Assembly: GCF_009905725.1 (NCBI RefSeq)
Contig: NZ_JAAAKV010000010.1
Location: 62,001-126,000 of the forward strand
Direction: 5' to 3'
DNA from: Emticicia sp. CRIBPO
GTDB taxonomy: Bacteria > Bacteroidota > Bacteroidia > Cytophagales > Spirosomataceae
DNA length: 64,000 nucleotides
In this document: one piece after another, positions 27,695 to 35,467 of the stretch
Numbering within the stretch: the first letter of the stretch is position 1
Layout of the letters: each line of letters opens with the position of its first letter
The notes under the pieces: generated by a model
Databases searched by the model: none
What the model saw: the letters and a program-made list of their open reading frames with translations, nothing else
What the model was told of the DNA's origin: nothing
Position numbers and translations under genes: made by a program

Positions 27695-28347
27695 GACTGG
27701 GACAATAAACCTTCTTTACTTGCTTTCTGGATCAGTTCGGCGGTGTTGCTGAGCCCGGTTTTTTTCAGCATGTTCGCCCGGTGGTTACTCACCGTTCTGA
27801 TGCTGAGTTCAAGCGATTCCGCAATTTCTTTGCTGCTTTGTCCTTCAGCGATGAGTTTCAGTATCTGTATCTCTTTTTTAGAGATCAGCGACTTGATTTT
27901 GCCTCCTGTTTCCTGTCCTAATCCTCCCTTGGATTGCAAGGCTCCCACCAGGATACCGGATATCTGGTGCGGGAAGTATTTCTGTCCGTTATAAATGGTA
28001 TGAATGGCCTTCATGATCTCGTCTTTGTCGCTGTCTTTCAGTAAATAACCATCTACGCCGTTCTGAATGCTTTTTACGACATAGTCTTCATTATTGTGCA
28101 TCGAAAAGACGAGTATCTTAATCTTCGGGTGTGTTTTCGATAGGATTTTTGCTGTTTCTATGCCGTTCAGGTTGGGCATGTTGAGGTCCAGCAGCATCAT
28201 GTCCGGACGCAGCAGTTCTGCCACTTCCAGGGCCGCCTTGCCGTCTACGGCCTCGCCTATGACTTCAATGTCTTCTTCCTCTTCAAACAGGGCTTTTAAG
28301 CCTTTTCTGACGACCTCGTGATCATCCACCAAAACCAATTTAATCAT
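27691..28347 (-). CDS. NarL/LuxR-family response regulator
   Basis: A 218-residue regulator. The receiver domain has the acid pair Asp8-Asp9, phospho-acceptor Asp54 (LLDLNMP) and the conserved lysine in YLLKDSD. The C-terminal LuxR-type helix-turn-helix (about 150-212) includes LKLIAEGQSSKEIAESLELSIRTVSNHRANML. The cognate kinase is 15 bases upstream. Its position downstream of nirBD and the kinase's P-box-like motif suggest it activates nitrate/nitrite genes; repeated AATACTTA elements in that region are possible targets. Confidence 0.94.
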   Translation of the reverse strand: MIKLVLVDDHEVVRKGLKALFEEEEDIEVIGEAVDGKAALEVAELLRPDMMLLDLNMPNLNGIETAKILSKTHPKIKILVFSMHNNEDYVVKSIQNGVDGYLLKDSDKDEIMKAIHTIYNGQKYFPHQISGILVGALQSKGGLGQETGGKIKSLISKKEIQILKLIAEGQSSKEIAESLELSIRTVSNHRANMLKKTGLSNTAELIQKASKEGLLSQS

Positions 28348-28362
28348 GTGATGCTATTTTGA

Positions 28363-29793
28363 TTATTCCGCATAAGCCGAAAGAGGCAATTTAATTAAAA
28401 TTGTGGTTCCTTCTCCTATTCCGGTATAAAGTTTAAACGATCCGTCCAGCAATTGGGTTCTCGTTTTCATGTTTTCAAGGCCGTTATGGATCAGTGATTT
28501 CCTGGTTTTCTTTTGCTTTTCTTTTTTAAAGCCAATGCCATTGTCCCGTATTCCCAGGCTAACGCTTTCTTTGCCGGTTTCAATATCAATAAACATAGAA
28601 GTGGCCTGAGCGTGTTTTATCGTGTTGTTGAGGGCTTCCTGCACAATCCTGTAGAGGTTGATCTCGATATTCTGGGGCATTCTTGCGGCTTTTTGCGGGG
28701 CATTGATTTCAATATGAATGCCCGACGCTTTTTCTGCATGTTCACAAAGGATTTTGAGGGCCGGAGTCAGGCCGAAATCATTCAACACCGGCGGCATCAG
28801 GTTAAATGAAGCCATGCGGGTTGACTCTATCGTTTCGTTGATCAGGAGATGAAGTTCCTCGTAGGCTTTCCTGAATTTGAGGTCGCCTTCCTGTCCTTTG
28901 AGCCGGGCTGCATTCAGTTTTATGCCCGTAAGCATCTGCCCGACGCCGTCGTGGAGCTCTCTTGAAAGTCTTTTTCTTTCTTCTTCCTGGCCTTCGAGCA
29001 ATGCAGAAGACCGCACGAGATCTTCTTTTCTGAGGATCTCATACTTTTCATTCCCGGCTTTTAAAAGCTGCTCCTGGGTTGCTTTCAGTTCGATATTTGT
29101 TTCCGTGAGTTTCTGGTTGATGTCCTGGAGCTCTTTTTCCGAATCGGTTATTTTGAGAATGACGTCGGAGACGTAGTTGATCAGAGGCATAAAAATCATA
29201 AAAGCCTCTACAATCAGGGTCAGCAGGGTCAGAAACAGGATCAGGTATTCAAAAGACCTTACACGGTTTACCCTTTCGCTGGCTTCGAGGTCATACTGGA
29301 AGACGATGTTGTTCATCTGGGTCAGGAACTGCTTCTCATTTTTCAGGATGACATCAATGGCCTGATCGTAATACCGGACCTGGTGCTGATCAAAGTGTCT
29401 TAGGCTCTTTTCCATCGGGAGATAGACTTTGTCAAGTTCTGCAAATTTCTCCCTGATAAGTTTGCTGTTGGTGACATGATACGATTTTTCCAGTGTCAGG
29501 TGCCCGTTTTTTAAGCCTTCATAAGATTGCTTCCAAAGCCTGAACGATGCTCTGAAATCTGCATAATCGATAGAATCCTTTTGGGTGGAGGCTATCAGGG
29601 CCATTTTGGTCAGCTTCTGACTCAGCATTCTTTGTCTTCCCGCTACATTGATTACATGGGAGTCGTCAAGAGAGTCCTTGAGGGTGTATTGCACCGTCAC
29701 ATGCCCAAAAATGGTCAGAATAGCCACCATGGTAAGGGCAATGAGGTAAAAGAACTTCTGCTCCTTTGCTACAGTTTTGTCAATGTTGGCCAT
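28363..29793 (-). CDS. NarX-like sensor histidine kinase with a P-box-like ligand motif
   Basis: The start at 29793 gives 476 residues and a short cytoplasmic lead into the first helix; an in-frame ATG at 29910 would add 39 atypical residues. Helix 1 spans about 14-34 and helix 2 about 183-205, enclosing a helical periplasmic sensor of the PilJ/NarX type. SHVINVAGRQRMLSQK (45-60) resembles the NarX P-box that binds nitrate. After a coiled coil (215-265) comes the HisKA_3 domain with His281 (SRELHDGVGQ) and an ATPase domain (IVQEALNNTIKHA, DNGIGF). It is followed by its NarL-like partner and preceded by nirD, so nitrate or nitrite is the likely signal. Confidence 0.88.
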   Translation of the reverse strand: MANIDKTVAKEQKFFYLIALTMVAILTIFGHVTVQYTLKDSLDDSHVINVAGRQRMLSQKLTKMALIASTQKDSIDYADFRASFRLWKQSYEGLKNGHLTLEKSYHVTNSKLIREKFAELDKVYLPMEKSLRHFDQHQVRYYDQAIDVILKNEKQFLTQMNNIVFQYDLEASERVNRVRSFEYLILFLTLLTLIVEAFMIFMPLINYVSDVILKITDSEKELQDINQKLTETNIELKATQEQLLKAGNEKYEILRKEDLVRSSALLEGQEEERKRLSRELHDGVGQMLTGIKLNAARLKGQEGDLKFRKAYEELHLLINETIESTRMASFNLMPPVLNDFGLTPALKILCEHAEKASGIHIEINAPQKAARMPQNIEINLYRIVQEALNNTIKHAQATSMFIDIETGKESVSLGIRDNGIGFKKEKQKKTRKSLIHNGLENMKTRTQLLDGSFKLYTGIGEGTTILIKLPLSAYAE

Positions 29794-29894
29794 TTTGCTG
29801 GAAAAAGGAAAATGAAAAAGGGTTTTCTGAGATTTCTTTCCGCAGGAACCGGATTCTGGCTGCAATTTATGAAAATATTGAATCAATTCATTTT

Positions 29895-29934
29895 GATATT
29901 GCAGATACACCGTATGCGGAGCCTCTGCAATATC
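29895..29934. promoter_or_regulatory. Hairpin in the nirD-sensor kinase spacer
   Basis: GATATTGCAGA (29895-29905) pairs perfectly with TCTGCAATATC (29924-29934). The 18-base loop holds a second small stem, CCG-TATG-CGG. It lies in the 179-base gap between nirD and the kinase gene and lacks a U-tract, so it may be an mRNA processing or attenuation element, or an operator. Confidence 0.4.
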
Positions 29935-29972
29935 AGATCAAATTGCAAATTACTGATTCACAAATCACTAAA

Positions 29973-30323
29973 TCAAAACTCACTGATCCCTACAAAAACC
30001 TCTCCGTTGCTCACTTTTACCGGGTAAGTCTGTATTTTGTAGTCCTCCCCGCTCAGACATTGGCCGGTTTCGAGGGAGAAGGTCTTTTTATGAAAGGGGC
30101 AGGCTACTTTAGGTTCTGATCCCTGTGAGCCGATCATGCCTCTCGATAAAGCCATCTGTTGCTTATGAGGGCAAAGGTTCTGGGTGGCAAACCACTCTCC
30201 GCGTCTTTTGAAATTATAAATCGCTATCTGTTCACCGTTGATATAGGCACAAACGCCTTCATTTTCAGGAATATCATCTGCCGAACATGCTTTTATCCAT
30301 TTGATGTCTTCTAAAATTTCCAT
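29973..30323 (-). CDS. nirD: Nitrite reductase (NADH) small subunit, Rieske type
   Basis: A 116-residue Rieske-fold protein. Both cluster motifs of a true Rieske [2Fe-2S] centre are present: LCPHKQQ (Cys-x-His) and ACPFHKKTF (Cys-x2-His), unlike some NirD proteins that have lost them. It partners NirB, 22 bases upstream, in reducing nitrite to ammonium. The start and length are normal for the family. Confidence 0.94.
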   Translation of the reverse strand: MEILEDIKWIKACSADDIPENEGVCAYINGEQIAIYNFKRRGEWFATQNLCPHKQQMALSRGMIGSQGSEPKVACPFHKKTFSLETGQCLSGEDYKIQTYPVKVSNGEVFVGISEF

Positions 30324-30345
30324 GCTGATTTTAAAATTTAATGTT

Positions 30346-32877
30346 TTAGGCTAATACATTCCAGTCTTTTGCTTTGATCTGGTCACGAAACGGCACCAGT
30401 TCTACGGTCGGGTCTTTTTCTTCCGGAGCGTTGACAAAGTGGCTGAATCTCTTCCTGATTTCAGGGGTTTCCACCGCTTCTTTCCACTCACATTTGTAGT
30501 TGTTGATCAGGACTTGTATTTCCTGTTCCAACTCGTTGCATATTCCCAGGGCATCATCAAGAATGACAGATTTCAGATACGCCAGTCCGCCTTCCATCTT
30601 ATCAAGCCATGGGGCTGTTCTCTGAAGCGGTTCGGCGGTTTTGATGTAGAACATCAGGAACCTGTCGATGAGCTTCAGGCAGGTCTCGCTGTCCACATCG
30701 GTGGCCAGTAGTTCTGCGTGGCGTGGTTTCGAGCCTCCGTTGCCACATACATAAAGGTTCCAGCCTTTTTCTGTGGCGATGATCCCGAAGTCCTTGCTTT
30801 GTGCCTCTGCACATTCACGGATGCAGCCCGAAACGGCAGATTTTAACTTATGAGGAGAACGCAATCCTTTGTACCGGTTTTCGACTTCAATAGCAAAGCT
30901 GACAGCATCCTGTACCCCGAACCTGCACCAGGTAGTGCCCACGCAGCTTTTTACGGTACGCAATGATTTCCCGTAGGCGTGGCCGCTTTCAAAACCGGCG
31001 TCAATGAGTTCTTCCCAGATCTTAGGCAGGTCACTCATGTGGGCTCCAAAGAGGTCTATTCTCTGTCCGCCGGTAATTTTGGTATAAAGGCCGTATTTCT
31101 GGGCCACCTGTCCGATCACGATCAGCTTTTCCGGCGTTATTTCTCCACCAGGGATTCTCGGAACTACCGAGTAAGTTCCTCCACGCTGGATGTTGGCCAG
31201 GTAGCGGTCGTTGGAGTCCTGGGCAGTGGCCCTTCCTTTTTCAAGTACATTCTCGTTCCATAAACTCGCGAGTATAGATGCTACAGCCGGTTTACAGGTT
31301 TCGCAGCCGTCTCCATGGCCCAGTTCATCCAGTACGCCGTCATATGATTTGATGCCTTTGATTTTAACAAGGTCGAATAATTCCTGGCGGGTGTAGCTGA
31401 AATGCTCGCATAGCACATTCCTGACCAGTATGCCCTGTGCTTTCATGGTGCACTGGATCAGGTCTTTCACCATCGGTGTGCAGCCGCCGCATCCGGTACA
31501 GGCTTTGGTGCTTTTTTTGATATCATCCAGGCTGAAAGTCTTGTTTTCTGTGATCTGATGAATGATGTCTCCTTTGGTGACAGCCTCACAAGAGCAGATC
31601 AGGGCTTCATCCGGCAGGGACATGAGACCCGAGCCTGCGTCGGATTCTCCGCCTCTTGAACCCAGGATCAGGTCCTCAGGGTCAGGCGGCAAAACGATAT
31701 TGTTATTAGCCGTTTGCAGCAGCATGTTGTATTGAGAGGCGTCTCCTACAAGAATGCCTCCCAGCAGTCGCTTTTTGTCAAGGCTGATGTTGATTCTCTT
31801 ATAAATGCCCTTGGCCCTGTTTTCAAAAGTGATGGTCTGGCAATCCGGCTCCTGTGCGAAGGCATTGCCGAAACTGGCTACATCCACTCCCAGTAACTTC
31901 AGCTTGGTCGACATGTCAAATCCGGTGAATTTTTTGGCAGGGGCAAGTTCTTCTTTCAGGTTAACAAGGTAAGAAGCCACCACTTCCGCCATTTCATAAC
32001 CGGGAGCTAACAGGCCATAGATGGCTTTCTGGTGCAAGGCACATTCGCCGATCGCAAAAATTTCAGGATCGGAAGTCTGAAGGTGGTCGTTTACTACAAT
32101 TCCACCGCGGATGCCTACTTCAAGTTCCGCCAGTCTGGCCAGTTCATCCCTTGGTTTTATGCCGGCCGAGATAACGAGCATGTCCACCTCGAGTTTTTCA
32201 TCATCGGCAAATGCCATTCCCTGTATCGTGTTTTCACCCAGGATTTCTTTGGTGTTTTTATTACAATGGGTCTTGATGTTCAGTTCAAGGAGCTTGGCCG
32301 CCAGGATGTCGGATCCTGCCTGGTCTATCTGGCGGGGCATCAGTCTCGGGGCAAATTCTATCACATGGGTTTCTTTCAGTCCAAGGTCAAGCAGGGCTTT
32401 GGCCGCCTCGAGGCCTAGCAGCCCACCGCCGATGACCGCTCCTTTGGTCGCTTTTCCGGCGTAGTCTTTCATCATGTCCAGGTCTTCGATGGTACGGTAC
32501 ACAAATACCCCGTCTTTCTCTACACCCGGAATTTCCGGCACAAAAGGAGCGGAGCCTGTAGCCATGACCAGGAAATCATAGGTGAGTTCAAGACCATGAT
32601 GAGAATATACTTTCTTTTGTTCCCTGTCGATGTTCGTAACCGGATCACTCAGGTATAAGGTAATGCCGTTTTCCTGGTACCAGCTGATGGGGGCCAGGGT
32701 CAGTTCCTCAATGGATTTCTCTGCAAAGTAGGCACTCAGGTGGACCCTGTCATATGCTACCCTGGGCTCTTCACCGAAAACCACCAGTTCAAAATCTTTT
32801 GTTTTGGCGAGTAATTTTTCGCAGAATTTATATCCTACCATCCCATTGCCAACGACTACGATCCGATACTTTTTCAT
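30346..32877 (-). CDS. nirB: Assimilatory nitrite reductase (NADH) large subunit
   Basis: An 843-residue cytoplasmic enzyme reducing nitrite to ammonium with six electrons from NAD(P)H. The N-terminal half has FAD and NAD Rossmann motifs (VVVGNGMVGYKFCE, GAVIGGGLLGLEAAKALLDLG). A BFD-like [2Fe-2S] region follows (CSCEAVTKGDI and CTGCGGC), then the siroheme/[4Fe-4S] domain with ligands Cys645, Cys651, Cys685 and Cys689 (C-x5-C and C-x3-C). All cofactor residues are intact. It is the first gene of the minus-strand nitrite operon, divergent from cobA, which makes the siroheme precursor. Expression is probably set by nitrate through the two-component pair downstream. Confidence 0.97.
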   Translation of the reverse strand: MKKYRIVVVGNGMVGYKFCEKLLAKTKDFELVVFGEEPRVAYDRVHLSAYFAEKSIEELTLAPISWYQENGITLYLSDPVTNIDREQKKVYSHHGLELTYDFLVMATGSAPFVPEIPGVEKDGVFVYRTIEDLDMMKDYAGKATKGAVIGGGLLGLEAAKALLDLGLKETHVIEFAPRLMPRQIDQAGSDILAAKLLELNIKTHCNKNTKEILGENTIQGMAFADDEKLEVDMLVISAGIKPRDELARLAELEVGIRGGIVVNDHLQTSDPEIFAIGECALHQKAIYGLLAPGYEMAEVVASYLVNLKEELAPAKKFTGFDMSTKLKLLGVDVASFGNAFAQEPDCQTITFENRAKGIYKRINISLDKKRLLGGILVGDASQYNMLLQTANNNIVLPPDPEDLILGSRGGESDAGSGLMSLPDEALICSCEAVTKGDIIHQITENKTFSLDDIKKSTKACTGCGGCTPMVKDLIQCTMKAQGILVRNVLCEHFSYTRQELFDLVKIKGIKSYDGVLDELGHGDGCETCKPAVASILASLWNENVLEKGRATAQDSNDRYLANIQRGGTYSVVPRIPGGEITPEKLIVIGQVAQKYGLYTKITGGQRIDLFGAHMSDLPKIWEELIDAGFESGHAYGKSLRTVKSCVGTTWCRFGVQDAVSFAIEVENRYKGLRSPHKLKSAVSGCIRECAEAQSKDFGIIATEKGWNLYVCGNGGSKPRHAELLATDVDSETCLKLIDRFLMFYIKTAEPLQRTAPWLDKMEGGLAYLKSVILDDALGICNELEQEIQVLINNYKCEWKEAVETPEIRKRFSHFVNAPEEKDPTVELVPFRDQIKAKDWNVLA

Positions 32878-32943
32878 TTTTCAGGAAATTAAGTAATTGA
32901 AAAATATAATAATTGTATTATTTAAAGAATAATTTTAAATAAT

Positions 32944-32959
32944 GAGTATAAATACTTAG
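32944..32959. promoter_or_regulatory. Candidate nitrate-regulon operator, upstream of nirB
   Basis: GAGTATAAATACTTAG contains the inverted repeat AGTAT-AA-ATACT and the octamer AATACTTA (32951-32958). It lies 67-82 bases upstream of the nirB start. The same octamer occurs before cobA and narK. Confidence 0.4.
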
Positions 32960-33106
32960 TCAAAAGTAGTACTATTATTGTATATTCCAAAATATTTATC
33001 TAAAATTGAAGAAAAATTGATATAATATTTGCTGAAATTCAATTTTTGTAAAATAATTGTTCAATATGTGTATTTGAAAAGTACAATTTTTGATTTTTAT
33101 ATTTTT

Positions 33107-33122
33107 GAGTACTAATACTTAT
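33107..33122. promoter_or_regulatory. Candidate nitrate-regulon operator, upstream of cobA
   Basis: GAGTACTAATACTTAT differs from the nirB copy at four of 16 positions and keeps GAGTA and AATACTTA. It overlaps the expected cobA transcription start: a -7 box TATTTTTG ends at 33107, with TTTG at 33073-33076 as possible -33. A factor bound here might repress rather than activate. Confidence 0.35.
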
Positions 33123-33128
33123 ATTATA

Positions 33129-33899
33129 ATGAAAATAACTAAATTAACCCTGGTAGGGGCCGGACCCGGAGATGAGGAGCTGATCACTTTGAAAGGGGTA
33201 AGGGCTCTTCAATCTGCCGATGTGGTCTTGTATGATGCACTGGCCAATAAGTCGCTGCTTGATTTTGTGCCTGAAGGGGTGCCTTGTCTGTTTGTGGGGA
33301 AGCGTTCGGGAGAGCACAGTATGAAACAGGAAGAGATCAACGAGTTGATTGTCTCTTCTGCTTTTACTTACGGGCATGTGGTCAGATTGAAGGGCGGTGA
33401 TCCGGTGGTGTTCGGCAGGGCGTTTGAGGAAATGGAATATGCAGAGGCTTTTGGTATCGCCTGCGAGTTGGTTCCCGGAGTGTCAAGTTGTATTGCCGTG
33501 CCGTCTTCTATAGGTATACCCGTGACGAGACGTGGAATCAGCGATAGTTTCTGGGTGATCACGGGTCATACACAGTCGGGTGGTGTTCCGGCGGATATAT
33601 ACCTGGCGGCACAGTCGTCTGCCACGGTGGTGGTGCTGATGGGTCTGGCCAGGTTAAAGGAAATAGCAGAGGTGTTTGCCGGTGCAGGCAAGGATGAGCT
33701 TCCGGTGGCGGTAATTCAGAATGGTACGAAAGAGGATGCGAGGTTTGTGGTAGGTCAGGTGAAGGATATTGCGGAGAAAGTAGGGGAGGTTCAGATTAAA
33801 AGGCCGTCGGTCATTGTTTTTGGTGAAGTGGTCGGAATTCATCCGGAATATATAGCCTTGTATTCTGAAAAATTGTTAAATGAAGAAATATTGGTTTAA
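33129..33899 (+). CDS. cobA: Uroporphyrinogen-III C-methyltransferase
   Basis: The start at 33129 (MKITKLTLVGAGPGD) is chosen over an in-frame ATG at 33090, which lies upstream of the likely -7 box and would add a non-family extension. The 257-residue enzyme methylates uroporphyrinogen III twice with SAM to give precorrin-2, the precursor of siroheme for NirB. Motifs VGAGPGDEELITLKG, VVRLKGGDPVVFGR and VPGVSSCIAVPS are diagnostic. The later oxidation and iron-insertion step (CysG N-terminal or Met8 type) is not encoded in this window. Confidence 0.96.
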   Translation: MKITKLTLVGAGPGDEELITLKGVRALQSADVVLYDALANKSLLDFVPEGVPCLFVGKRSGEHSMKQEEINELIVSSAFTYGHVVRLKGGDPVVFGRAFEEMEYAEAFGIACELVPGVSSCIAVPSSIGIPVTRRGISDSFWVITGHTQSGGVPADIYLAAQSSATVVVLMGLARLKEIAEVFAGAGKDELPVAVIQNGTKEDARFVVGQVKDIAEKVGEVQIKRPSVIVFGEVVGIHPEYIALYSEKLLNEEILV

Positions 33900-34046
33900 A
33901 AAATTGGCAAAAATGACTATAAAATTTAAAAACTGGCAAAAATAGGTTTTAAAAATGACTGGTTTTTGATAATATTTTTACAAATCCGCAAAATGAAATA
34001 TAATATTTTAAAGAAACTTTAAAACGGATAAAAGAATTTGGTTATT

Positions 34047-34067
34047 TATACTTAAATTAATACTTAA
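34047..34067. promoter_or_regulatory. Candidate nitrate-regulon operator, upstream of narK
   Basis: Two direct copies of ATACTTAA (34048-34055 and 34060-34067) sit 12 bases apart, about one helical turn, 28-48 bases upstream of the -7 box. The second includes the octamer AATACTTA shared with the nirB and cobA upstream regions. Confidence 0.4.
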
Positions 34068-34071
34068 TTTC

Positions 34072-34102
34072 TTTTGAGTATTTTTATCAATTAATATCTT
34101 TG
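34072..34102 (+). promoter_or_regulatory. Promoter of the nitrate-assimilation plus-strand operon
   Basis: TTTTG at 34072-34076 and TATCTTTG at 34095-34102 are separated by 18 bases, fitting the Bacteroidota -33 / -7 (TAnnTTTG) layout. The narK start codon is 24 bases further on. Confidence 0.6.
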
Positions 34103-34126
34103 ATCAGAATTAAACCAAAGAAAACA

Positions 34127-35431
34127 ATGAATACTAAAAGACCCCTTGAAAAACTGGACATTTTCAGCCTGAGTACTCCCCAGATGAAGACCTTTCACAT
34201 CACCTGGTTCACTTTCTTTATGTGTTTCTTCGGCTGGTTTGGCCTGGCTCCGCTGATGCCTACCATCAGGCAGGATCTGGGACTGACCAAAGAGCAGGTA
34301 GGTAACACCCTTATTGCTGCTGTTTCTGCCACCATCTTTGCCCGTTTGCTGATCGGACGTCTGTGCGACACCTGGGGGCCAAGAAAAACCTACACTGCCC
34401 TGCTGGTATTTTGTTCTATCCCGGTGATGCTGGTGGGTTTATCCAAAACTTATGAGACTTTTTTACTTTTCAGGCTTGCCATCGGGGTGATCGGTGCTTC
34501 TTTTGTCATCACCCAATACCATACTTCAGTGATGTTTGCTCCTGCTATTAAAGGAACAGCCAACGCTGTAGCCGGTGGATGGGGAAACCTGGGTGGAGGC
34601 ATCACCAATATGGCTATGCCCTTTATTTTTGCGGGCATCATTGGCCTGGGATATACCGAAGGGCAAGCCTGGAGATACGCCATGGTGATTCCGGGTGTTC
34701 TTTTGTTGTTCTGTGCCTATCTGTATTATTTTCATACGCAGGACTCGCCGGAAGGCAATTATGAAGACATGGACCGCACAGGTGCTGCCAAAGAAAAGGG
34801 CAGCAACTGGGAAGTGATCAAAGACTGGAGGGTCTGGGCCCTGACCATTGCGTATTCGATCTGTTTCGGGATGGAGATTACTTTTGATAATGTGGCGGCA
34901 CTTCACTTTGTTGACAATTTTGGGATCAGCCAGAAAATGGCAGGGCTGATTGCCGGTATCTTCGGTTTCATGAACATTTTTGCCAGGGCACTCGGAGGCA
35001 TCCTGGCTGATAAAATCGGTCGCAAATGGGGTTTGTCCGGTAAAGGATGGATCCTGGGAGGTTTTATCGTGATCGAAGGCCTGGGGCTTATCTTCTTCGC
35101 CAGCACAGTATCTATTGAGATGGCTATTGTCAGCATGGCTCTTTTTGCTCTCTTCCTTAAAATGGCCAACGGAGCCACTTACTCCCTGACTCCCTTCCTG
35201 AATCCGCGTAATGTTGGTTTTGTGGCCGGGGTGGTCGGTGCAGGCGGAAACATCGGAGGTATGATGATGGGCTTCCTGTTTAAATCTAAAGACATTACTT
35301 ATGCCCAGGCATTTGAATATATCGGTTATGCGGCCATCGTGGCGGCGGTGATCATATTGCTAACCAAATTCGACAAAAAAGAAAAGGCTGTGACAACTCC
35401 TGCTGAGGAAATTCCTGAGTACGCTGCCTGA
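34127..35431 (+). CDS. narK: Nitrate/nitrite transporter, NarK-type MFS
   Basis: The start at 34127 (MNTKRPLEKLD) follows the promoter at proper distance; an in-frame ATG at 34100 overlaps the -7 box and is rejected. The 434-residue protein has 12 predicted helices. The two nitrate-signature motifs of the NNP family are present: GGWGNLGGGITNMAMP near the middle of the first half and GVVGAGGNIGGMMMG in the second half. It brings nitrate into the cytoplasm for the reductase encoded next, 36 bases downstream. Confidence 0.94.
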   Translation: MNTKRPLEKLDIFSLSTPQMKTFHITWFTFFMCFFGWFGLAPLMPTIRQDLGLTKEQVGNTLIAAVSATIFARLLIGRLCDTWGPRKTYTALLVFCSIPVMLVGLSKTYETFLLFRLAIGVIGASFVITQYHTSVMFAPAIKGTANAVAGGWGNLGGGITNMAMPFIFAGIIGLGYTEGQAWRYAMVIPGVLLLFCAYLYYFHTQDSPEGNYEDMDRTGAAKEKGSNWEVIKDWRVWALTIAYSICFGMEITFDNVAALHFVDNFGISQKMAGLIAGIFGFMNIFARALGGILADKIGRKWGLSGKGWILGGFIVIEGLGLIFFASTVSIEMAIVSMALFALFLKMANGATYSLTPFLNPRNVGFVAGVVGAGGNIGGMMMGFLFKSKDITYAQAFEYIGYAAIVAAVIILLTKFDKKEKAVTTPAEEIPEYAA

Positions 35432-35467
35432 AATCCATTGCTTTCTGATCTGTAAATCATTCCTGTT

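Noticed and set aside
29527-30119. Plus-strand open frames of 166 and 117 residues across the nirD-kinase spacer
   Set aside because: They overlap real minus-strand genes and the hairpin and show no family features.
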